Virus record (IMG/VR): IMGVR_UViG_3300006802_000042 | Span: 1 to 36,307 of that record | Origin: a virus | Strand: one strand, 5' to 3' | Length of the DNA: 36,307 nucleotides | Part shown: positions 1 through 4,314 of the stretch, in pieces | How positions within the stretch are numbered: position 1 is the first letter of the stretch | Layout of the letters: each line of letters begins with the position of its first letter | Notes under the pieces: generated by a model | The model's input: the letters and a program-made list of their open reading frames with translations, nothing else | What the model was told of the DNA's origin: nothing | Databases searched by the model: none | Program-made: the position numbers and the translations under genes

Positions 1-123
1 ATAAAAAGACTGGCAGAATTAAAACTTATTGAATCAAAAAGAGTTGGTCTTGGAAAGCCTAATAAATATAAATTCCTATGGCATGATTTAATGAATCCCG
101 ACAATGGAAACCATGAATCAAGA
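1..123. repeat. Terminal direct repeat (circle join), left copy
   Basis: Bases 1-123 are identical to 36185-36307. An open frame crosses the junction without a break. This is what a circular molecule, or a circularly permuted one assembled as a circle, gives when the contig overlaps itself. The repeat also contains the first initiator-gene iteron. It is probably an assembly overlap rather than a biological terminal repeat. Confidence 0.93.
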
Positions 124-450
124 ACAATGGAAACCATTGTTCAAGAAACGGACTCTGGTACGGAACAGGAAACGGACTCTGGTACGGAACATATATATAA
201 AGAGAATCATATAAGAGAATCATATATTAAGAGAAACGTATTTAAAGCACCGTGTGTTGATGAAATAGTATCTTATTGCAGAGAGAGAAACAACAATGTT
301 GACGGTGCTTATTTTTATGACTATTATAAAACAAGAGGTTGGTTATTAGGAAAGACAAAGATGAGAGACTGGAAAGCGGCAATCAGGACATGGGAACGTA
401 ATAATAAAGATACGGTGCCAAAACAGGAAGAAAGGAAATTGGTGATATGA
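1..450 (+). CDS. Replication initiator, C-terminal part (gene starts at 35984)
   Basis: This is the continuation of the gene that begins at 35984. Position 1 is a codon start, and the joined protein is 216 residues. The N-terminal part is a winged-helix/HTH_36-type DNA-binding domain. The middle (from about residue 98) is hydrophilic and encoded by tandem DNA repeats. The C-terminal segment, with YYKTRGWLLGKTKMRDWKAA, is typical of phage replication initiators and helicase-loader-like proteins. It follows the primase-helicase gene by 2 bp, as expected of a replication module. An ATG at 91 is an internal methionine, not a start. The family assignment is good; the exact partner (host DnaB, or the phage helicase) is inferred. 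Confidence 0.85.
   Translation: MKRLAELKLIESKRVGLGKPNKYKFLWHDLMNPDNGNHESRTMETIVQETDSGTEQETDSGTEHIYKENHIRESYIKRNVFKAPCVDEIVSYCRERNNNVDGAYFYDYYKTRGWLLGKTKMRDWKAAIRTWERNNKDTVPKQEERKLVI
101..226. other. Candidate replication origin inside the initiator gene
   Basis: Three tandem repeat sets lie end to end. Two 23-bp units begin ACAATGGAAACCAT (101-123, 124-146). Two 24-bp units begin AACGGACTCTGGTACGGAAC (147-170, 171-194). Two exact 13-bp units AGAGAATCATATA (201-213, 214-226) sit in an AT-rich tract that starts near 191. Iterons followed by an AT-rich stretch within the initiator coding sequence is the arrangement of lambda ori inside gene O. That this is the origin is inference. Confidence 0.55.
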
Positions 451-509
451 AAAAGGTGATTTGGGATTATAAAAAGTTTATTGGTAGTTTATTGGAGGTA
501 GAAATATGA
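447..509 (+). CDS. 20-residue coupling or leader peptide ORF
   Basis: This small frame (MKKVIWDYKKFIGSLLEVEI) overlaps the initiator stop by ATGA and ends by ATGA on the start of the next gene at 506. It also contains the TTGGAGG Shine-Dalgarno site of that gene. Such double overlaps usually mean translational coupling. It may act only to carry ribosomes through the gap; no function is recognised. Confidence 0.4.
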   Translation: MKKVIWDYKKFIGSLLEVEI

Positions 510-769
510 ACGAAGATCAACTGTTTGAAACGCTTGAAAAACAACATAAGGGTAAAAAATGTATTTTGTGTGAAAACGAGTCTGAGGCTTTTGGAATTTA
601 TACCCCTTTTAAATCACTCCCATTTGAGCCAATAGGCAAAAAGAGAATGCTTACTTATCCTATATGTGGCAAATGTTTGGAAGATAGGCATGAAGAGGTA
701 GAGAGAGCCTTAATCAGGCGGTACTATGTGGCTATTGGAGCGGTAAAGAACGAGGAGATAGAGGTATGA
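506..769 (+). CDS. Small zinc-binding protein, unknown function
   Basis: An 87-residue protein preceded by a good Shine-Dalgarno site (TTGGAGG, 9 bases upstream). A CxxC pair (KKCILCENE, near residues 19-22) and a second pair (PICGKCLED, near 54-57) suggest a four-cysteine zinc site. It overlaps the next gene by ATGA. It lies in the early unit after the replication initiator, where small DNA-metabolism accessory proteins are common. I do not recognise the family. Confidence 0.75.
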   Translation: MNEDQLFETLEKQHKGKKCILCENESEAFGIYTPFKSLPFEPIGKKRMLTYPICGKCLEDRHEEVERALIRRYYVAIGAVKNEEIEV

Positions 770-1068
770 AGAAACTCCCACATACAACGAATTCAAATAT
801 AAAAGCTGCTTTGAGGAGATTAAGCCTTCAATCACGCGAACGTGCGGCTAGGCTTAAGCAAGATAATTATACGTGCCAGGTGTGTGGTATAAAACAATCA
901 AAAGCAAAGGGTAAAGAGGTTTACGTAGAAGTTCATCACCGGAAAGGTGTCTTAAATTGGGATGCTATATACAAGGTGATACGAAAATACCTTTTGTGTT
1001 CTCCTGAGCATCTTATTACTCTATGTAAACCGTGTCATGATAGGAGTGAGGTTGAGAATGAAAGATAA
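766..1068 (+). CDS. HNH-type nuclease-like protein
   Basis: A 100-residue protein with the zinc-HNH layout: C37xxC40 in TCQVCG, a paired histidine H57-H58 in VEVHHRKG, and H82 followed by C87xxC90-H91 in LCKPCHDR. This matches the beta-beta-alpha-metal fold of small phage HNH proteins. It overlaps the gene before it by ATGA. Because it sits in the early operon, not next to the terminase, a role in DNA metabolism is more likely than packaging. The active-site pattern is clear; the role is inferred. Confidence 0.82.
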   Translation: MKKLPHTTNSNIKAALRRLSLQSRERAARLKQDNYTCQVCGIKQSKAKGKEVYVEVHHRKGVLNWDAIYKVIRKYLLCSPEHLITLCKPCHDRSEVENER

Positions 1069-1183
1069 ATACCATGAAAAAGAAGACATAATAAATGTGT
1101 GTGATTGTTTTGGGACGAGAAAGGTGTGCACTTTTTCCCATTTTTGTGAAAAACATTGCAAGGATAGATTAAGGTCAGAGTAG
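1058..1183 (+). CDS. 41-residue cysteine/histidine-rich protein
   Basis: Starts 11 bases before the HNH stop, in another frame, with GAGG and GGAG upstream (1042-1052). The product is charged and contains CDCF, VCTFSHFCEKHC and a basic tail, so a small zinc-binding fold is plausible. Tight overlap with the HNH gene supports expression from the same unit. An 18-residue frame with CEDCC (1187-1243) follows. No family is recognised. Confidence 0.5.
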   Translation: MKDKYHEKEDIINVCDCFGTRKVCTFSHFCEKHCKDRLRSE

Positions 1184-1229
1184 CCAATGGGGTGTGAGGA
1201 TTGTTGTTTGGATACTGAGGATGAAGACT

Positions 1230-1718
1230 ATGAAAACCATTGATATCGAGATAGCACTTGTTAAGAAATTTGATTGCCGGAGAAACCTCATTGTTCCAAA
1301 TGTTAGTTGGGGGTTTTTATATGATGAGTCGTTGGGCAGGCACTATGAAGCGGATTTGCTGGTTGTGAGTAAGGCTGGGTACGTAATTGAAATCGAAATC
1401 AAAACCAGTAAAGCTGATCTTATCCGGGACAAACTAAAAAAAATGCGACATGACAGTAATAAAATTAAGTATTTATATTTTGCGGTCCCGGAAAACATAG
1501 TTGATGTGTGCTTTGAACATGCGCCTGAAAAAGCTGGTATAATAGTTGTGAGAGAAACAGGAATGCCTAAAAAGTTTAGGCAAAAGAAGTGTAGCGTATT
1601 ACGAAAGCCTAAAATGATAGGCAGATATAAAATTCTTGAAAGCGAGCGATATCAACTTATGCGGTTGCTTTGCATGAGGATTTGGAATCTAAAAAAGAAG
1701 TTGGCAAATGAAAATTAA
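1230..1718 (+). CDS. PD-(D/E)XK nuclease-like protein (MmcB-like)
   Basis: A 162-residue protein. The core YEADLLVVS...GYVIEIEIKTSKADL has an acidic residue (E40/D42), a hydrophobic strand and E-x-K (E56, K58), the PD-(D/E)XK active-site pattern. The following DKLKKM and IKYLYFAVPE resemble MmcB-like repair nucleases. ATG 1230 is chosen because GAGG (1217-1220) is correctly spaced; in-frame ATG 1221 and GTG 1194 also exist. It is the last gene of the rightward early unit and contains one copy of the palindrome family (1564-1582). Confidence 0.75.
   Translation: MKTIDIEIALVKKFDCRRNLIVPNVSWGFLYDESLGRHYEADLLVVSKAGYVIEIEIKTSKADLIRDKLKKMRHDSNKIKYLYFAVPENIVDVCFEHAPEKAGIIVVRETGMPKKFRQKKCSVLRKPKMIGRYKILESERYQLMRLLCMRIWNLKKKLANEN
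1564..1582. repeat. Palindrome family copy (intragenic)
   Basis: TGCCTAAA and TTTAGGCA form a perfect inverted repeat around a 3-base centre AAG, inside the nuclease gene (codons for MPKKFRQ). It matches the half-site TGMCYAAA seen elsewhere. A shorter hairpin, GCCTA/TAGGC, follows at 1607-1622. Being intragenic, it could be coincidence. Confidence 0.5.
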
Positions 1719-1817
1719 ATTCATTTTCAAACAATCTAATCGAGAGAGAGTGGAGACAGAGATAACATCTCGCACAATTACATATTTTGTGTATAAAAAA
1801 ACAACAATAAACAATAA

Positions 1818-1851
1818 AAGCAAGAAAGCCGTTAAATAGCATTTCTTGCTT
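1818..1851. terminator. Bidirectional terminator-like hairpin
   Basis: AAGCAAGAAA (1818-1827) pairs with TTTCTTGCTT (1842-1851) around a 14-base loop. On the minus strand it is followed by a T-rich tract (complement of 1795-1817). It lies between the end of the rightward early unit (1718) and the end of the leftward small-gene unit (2014). The 1852-2013 stretch that follows shows no convincing gene. Confidence 0.6.
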
Positions 1852-2013
1852 AATTATTGCATTATCCTAATAGGTATCAATTTTTACTCTTGGATGTGTT
1901 TAAGGTATTATAAAAGAAATGTCAATGCTTATTTAACTGGTTATATGATAAGCCTGACAAAACCGTAATTTGGTGCCTTGTGTGCATTCCTCGTCGATTT
2001 TAACGATGTCTCA

Positions 2014-2151
2014 CTATTTCTTTTTCCTTTCTTTTCTCTTTGTCAGTTCTTTATACATCACTTCATCTTGATCTCTTCCGTCACCAAGTGTAAGACATAC
2101 GAGCCATGTGAATATTATCATTGCTATTAGTGTAATTATTAGTGTGTTCAT
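2014..2151 (-). CDS. 45-residue membrane peptide, unknown
   Basis: Starts with ATGA overlapping the stop of the upstream minus-strand gene, with GGGGAAAG as ribosome site. Residues 3-22 (TLIITLIAMIIFTWLVCLTL) are a membrane segment, and the tail is strongly charged and ends ERKKK. It is the last gene of the leftward four-gene group. Function unknown. Confidence 0.6.
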   Translation of the reverse strand: MNTLIITLIAMIIFTWLVCLTLGDGRDQDEVMYKELTKRKERKKK

Positions 2152-2333
2152 TCTTTCCCCTTTCCTTTTACTAGATTTTTAAAAAGTTCGGCATCTTGCC
2201 TGCATGTTTCTAAGTGTATATTGTAATACAGCTTAGCTTTTGATTCTTCTTCTTTTAGTTTTGCTTTTAGGTACATGTTTTCAGACCTAAGTCTTTCTAT
2301 TTCAAGTATTCTATCAACTTCTGTTATTATCAT
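2148..2333 (-). CDS. 61-residue coiled-coil protein, unknown
   Basis: Begins MIITEVDRILEIERL and is mostly a heptad-patterned helix (ERLRSENMYLKAKLKEEE). ATG 2333 is preferred because AGGAG lies 7 bases upstream. A longer frame from 2390 would read through two copies of the palindrome. The palindrome at 2345-2360 abuts the Shine-Dalgarno site (TTTAGGCAGGAG in the sense direction). It overlaps the next gene by ATGA. No family is recognised. Confidence 0.6.
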   Translation of the reverse strand: MIITEVDRILEIERLRSENMYLKAKLKEEESKAKLYYNIHLETCRQDAELFKNLVKGKGKE

Positions 2334-2344
2334 GTTTTCTCTCC

Positions 2345-2400
2345 TGCCTAAATTTAGTAAATCCTTGCCTAAATATTCAAATTTAATCATATTTAGTCAT
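2345..2400 (-). repeat. Palindrome family cluster before the 2333 gene
   Basis: The stretch contains CTAAATTTAG (a 10-bp perfect palindrome within TGCCTAAATTTAG), a degenerate copy at 2366-2390 and an extra half-site ATTTAGTCAT at 2391-2400. In the sense (minus) direction the last copy runs straight into the AGGAG of the next gene. The TAA stop of the upstream gene is formed inside the outer half-site. Confidence 0.7.
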
Positions 2401-2620
2401 TCCTTAAAATGTCCATGTGCTCAGATAAACACTCTTCGCAATTGTCGTAATTTTCTCTTCGGCATTTTTTGCAGCAATGCTCACATAACATATCTTTCTC
2501 ACATGCCGATAGAGCCTTAATCTCCAACTCAATTTCTTTTATTTGCTTATCTGTGTAGTGATGTGGACGCCAGCGAAGCAATCTCTCAAGGTTATATATC
2601 CGTAACTGTTTATCTCTCAT
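2393..2620 (-). CDS. 75-residue cysteine-rich protein, unknown
   Basis: The N-terminal half is basic (RIYNLERLLRWRPHHYTDKQ). The C-terminal half carries eight cysteines, including CEHCCKKC and NCEEC, so a zinc-binding domain is likely. ATG 2620 is chosen because GGAGG lies just upstream. A longer start at 2638 uses an ATG immediately upstream of that site, touching the palindrome. A regulatory or nucleic-acid-binding role is possible but not shown. Confidence 0.62.
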   Translation of the reverse strand: MRDKQLRIYNLERLLRWRPHHYTDKQIKEIELEIKALSACEKDMLCEHCCKKCRRENYDNCEECLSEHMDILRND

Positions 2621-2636
2621 TTTTTTCCTCCATTGC

Positions 2637-2664
2637 ATGACTAAATTTTATTAAATTTAGTCAT
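2637..2664 (-). repeat. Palindrome family copy before the 2620 gene
   Basis: Perfect 12-bp arms, ATGACTAAATTT and AAATTTAGTCAT, around TATT. Both half-sites are of the TGAC type. In the sense direction it ends about 7 bases before the GGAGG of the 2620 gene, and it also overlaps the end of the 2661 gene. Confidence 0.75.
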
Positions 2665-2825
2665 TTTCTGCTTATTTGCATATTGGTTGTTATTCCACAC
2701 AAAAACTCTTCTATTTTGTGTGCAAGTTTCTGGTCGCTATCAGGAGTATTAATATCCTTCCTGAGTCTGTAATATTTTATAAAGTCTTTTAATATAATTT
2801 CAAACAACCCATCTGACACTTTCAT
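2661..2825 (-). CDS. 54-residue protein, unknown
   Basis: MKVSDGLFEIILKDFIKYYR begins a helical, charged protein with no recognised domain. ATG 2825 has AAGGAG 8 bases upstream. A longer frame from 2918 is discounted because its first 31 codons run through a palindrome copy (reading MTKYDQIEYLG). It is the promoter-proximal gene of the leftward group. Confidence 0.55.
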   Translation of the reverse strand: MKVSDGLFEIILKDFIKYYRLRKDINTPDSDQKLAHKIEEFLCGITTNMQISRK

Positions 2826-2863
2826 TTTGCTTCTCCTTAAAAAATTGTAAAATAATTTAATCA

Positions 2864-2897
2864 TGCCCAAATATTCTATTTGGTCATATTTGGTCAT
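2864..2897 (-). repeat. Palindrome family copy plus extra half-site
   Basis: CCAAATA/TATTTGG arms with a TTC centre, flanked by TG-C and GTCAT, followed directly by a second half-site ATTTGGTCAT (2888-2897). It is the C:G variant of the family. In the sense direction it lies about 40 bases upstream of the 2825 gene. Confidence 0.75.
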
Positions 2898-3168
2898 TCT
2901 AAGAGTATATATAAGCACACATTATGCCCCATGCCTTGATAAAATAATAAATAATTTATAAACACCCCAACTATAACAACTTAAGAAATAATGTTTATTT
3001 TTAATCTTTTTTGTCAAATCCAGAAAACGCAAAACATTCGTACATAAAATCTTAAGTGCTATAATAACAACAATATAAAAAATACGTAAAATATTCGCTA
3101 AAAAGTATATATAATGACAACTCCTTATATAATAAACATATATGGAACCCAAGCTTGCGAAAATATTA

Positions 3169-3242
3169 CGCCTAAATATTCTATTGCCTAGCCCAAATAT
3201 TCTATTGCCCAAATTTATTAAAATTTGGTCATATTTGGTCAT
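3169..3242 (-). repeat. Composite array of palindrome modules
   Basis: Reading left to right: a half-unit CCTAAATATTCTATTG (3171-3186), a half-unit CCCAAATATTCTATTG (3192-3207), a full long palindrome (3207-3232, arms CCAAATTT/AAATTTGG around ATTA) and another half-site ATTTGGTCAT (3233-3242). It looks like repeated duplication and rearrangement of the same modules. Confidence 0.7.
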
Positions 3243-3310
3243 AAATAAATAAACACTTGACAAAAGAACTAATATGTTGTAAGTAATAGTTGTCAAGAGC
3301 TAACCTTTGA

Positions 3311-3480
3311 CAAATATACAAAGGTATCTGCACACACGCAATGCAGACAAGGCGCCACAAAAATAAGTCCTTGCAGCACTAATTAATAAGGTCGTGTCTG
3401 TGTGGTGGAGGTTGGAGAAGATCGCCGAGAGTGTTAGCTGCCAACCGAGAGACCCACTCATAGTGATAGTAAAAGATAGT
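3311..3480. ncRNA. Candidate structured non-coding patch upstream of terS
   Basis: This patch is clearly richer in G+C than its flanks and has no convincing gene. It holds several nested pairings: TCTGCA/TGCAGA (around 3328-3347), CAAGG/CCTTG (around 3349-3374), and GGTTGG (3410-3415) with CCAACC (3441-3446), enclosed by GTGG (3402-3405) and CCAC (3454-3457). It could be a structured RNA, or a packaging (cos or pac) signal, given its place just before the terminase genes. Confidence 0.3.
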
Positions 3481-3486
3481 TACTGC

Positions 3487-3512
3487 GCCTAAATTTATTA
3501 AAATTTAGTCAT
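3487..3512 (-). repeat. Palindrome family copy, long-centre type
   Basis: CTAAATTT/AAATTTAG arms around ATTA, flanked by GC and GTCAT. It is identical to the long copy in the 3169-3242 array, except that a T:A pair replaces a C:G pair in the stem. Confidence 0.75.
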
Positions 3513-3563
3513 TATTTATAAGGTACTATATATTAGGATTAATAGCTTTAAAATTATTAACAT

Positions 3564-3587
3564 TGCCCAAATATTCTATTTGGTCAT
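3564..3587 (-). repeat. Palindrome family copy, C:G variant
   Basis: CCAAATA/TATTTGG arms with a TTC centre and TG-C / GTCAT flanks. It is identical over 24 bp to the copy starting at 2864. Confidence 0.78.
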
Positions 3588-3594
3588 ACACTAC

Positions 3595-3618
3595 TGCCTA
3601 AATATTCTATTTAGTCAT
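3595..3618 (-). repeat. Palindrome family copy, T:A variant, before terS
   Basis: CTAAATA/TATTTAG arms with a TTC centre. It differs from the neighbouring copy at 3564 only by the compensating T:A for C:G pair. It ends 13 bases before the terS start codon, which lacks a Shine-Dalgarno site. Confidence 0.78.
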
Positions 3619-3631
3619 TAAATAAAATACC

Positions 3632-4093
3632 ATGGAAAATGTAATAGCAAATTTGCCAAAACTACCAAAGGTTAGGGTTAAATTGTCTGTGCCACTTATA
3701 GCTAATATGTATAACAAGGGATATAAGTGTACGGAAATTGCTAAATTAACAGGGTATTCACACCAAAGGATAAGTCAATTCACAGCCCAACATTATGACC
3801 ATATGATCGTTCTTTTGGATAATAGTGATGTTATTTCAGCCTTACAGAGTAAGTACTTAGCGACGAAATTTAGGGATAAACTTGATGACATTGTCAACAG
3901 TAGCGAGGCTTTTACGAAAAGGGATCTCATCCCCTGTATCGCTGGTGCAGACCAGATGACTAAGCAATATTTAAGCCTTTCCGGTAAATCTCCACAGAAT
4001 GTCACAATTAACCAGGTAAACGTCAATATTGAGGAACTTGAGCAGCGAAAACGTGAAGTTTTAGAGCGTATCAAGAAGTTACCAAGTTCCTAA
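3632..4093 (+). CDS. Probable terminase small subunit
   Basis: A 153-residue protein with an N-terminal helix-turn-helix (VPLIANMYNKGYKCTEIAKL, then TGYSHQRISQF, residues about 20-50) and a C-terminal charged coiled coil (NIEELEQRKREVLERIKKL). This is the usual plan of phage small terminases, which bind the packaging site as rings. It directly precedes terL, and P22 gp3 is of similar length (162). There is no Shine-Dalgarno site. The start follows a palindrome and the string AATAAAATACCATGG. Identity rests on architecture and position, not a strong family motif. Confidence 0.72.
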   Translation: MENVIANLPKLPKVRVKLSVPLIANMYNKGYKCTEIAKLTGYSHQRISQFTAQHYDHMIVLLDNSDVISALQSKYLATKFRDKLDDIVNSSEAFTKRDLIPCIAGADQMTKQYLSLSGKSPQNVTINQVNVNIEELEQRKREVLERIKKLPSS

Positions 4094-4125
4094 ACCCTTA
4101 TGTGTCTTAGATATGGGGAACCAAA

Positions 4126-4272
4126 ATGAACAGTGTCCTTAAATTCAACATTTCGTATAAGATACATTATGCGAAGTATCGCATTTTGGTACAGTGGTTT
4201 TTGTGTATGGGGTACCCCATTGTGGCTAGGGGGGTATGTGCCCTGGCGAAGGAAGGGTGGTATATATACTAG
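4126..4272 (+). CDS. 48-residue ORF in the terS-terL gap, doubtful
   Basis: Begins ATGAACAGT after GGGGAA. The product is aromatic-rich (NISYKIHYAKYRILVQWF) with no family. It covers the dif-like site and a 14-bp palindrome, so the apparent frame may simply be non-coding signal sequence. Other frames in this gap also stay open, which weakens the call. Confidence 0.28.
   Translation: MNSVLKFNISYKIHYAKYRILVQWFLCMGYPIVARGVCALAKEGWYIY
4150..4177. other. dif/XerCD-like recombination site (candidate)
   Basis: ATTTCGTATAA (4150-4160) is the XerC-arm sequence I recall from Acinetobacter p-dif sites. It is followed by a 6-bp centre GATACA and TTATGCGAAGT (4167-4177), which shares TTATG and 8 of 11 positions with the E. 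coli XerD arm. The length, 11+6+11, is that of dif. The second arm is also a near inverted repeat of the first (9 of 11). No tyrosine recombinase gene is present, so host XerCD would be needed. Inference only. Confidence 0.4.
4207..4220. repeat. 14-bp perfect palindrome
   Basis: ATGGGGTACCCCAT is self-complementary and stands in a short GC-rich stretch between terS and terL. Nearby GGGGGG (4229-4234) and CCCCCC (about 4287-4292) could pair over a 50-base loop. Possibly part of a packaging or regulatory signal. Confidence 0.4.
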
Positions 4273-4314
4273 TGACACAGAAAATTCCCCCCAAATAAAG
4301 GATTTTTTCCAACT

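Larger units (their letters stand above)
2826..3631. other. Gene-free control region rich in palindromes
   Basis: About 800 bases between the leftward small genes and the rightward late genes. The region is very AT-rich except for 3320-3480. It contains five palindrome clusters (2864-2897, 3169-3242, 3487-3512, 3564-3587, 3595-3618) and an inverted CTTGACAA/TTGTCAAG pair (3256-3297). Long open frames here lack ribosome sites and consist partly of repeat sequence. It is a likely regulatory region for both units; no promoter is confidently placed. Confidence 0.6.

Noticed and set aside
1187-1243. 18-residue frame with CEDCC
   Set aside because: Too short and without a clear ribosome site to call as a gene; mentioned only as part of the overlapping chain.
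3257-3285. TTGACA as a -35 box of a late promoter
   Set aside because: No acceptable -10 box at 16-18 bases downstream.
2922-3296. 124-residue minus-strand frame in the control region
   Set aside because: It has no ribosome site, consists partly of repeat sequence (NLGNRIFGLGNRIF) and is otherwise low-complexity AT-rich translation.
4145-4179. loxP-like resemblance (CGTATA - 8 bases - TATGCG)
   Set aside because: Resemblance follows from the general Cre/Xer site layout. The 11+6+11 dif-type reading fits better and no Cre-like gene exists.
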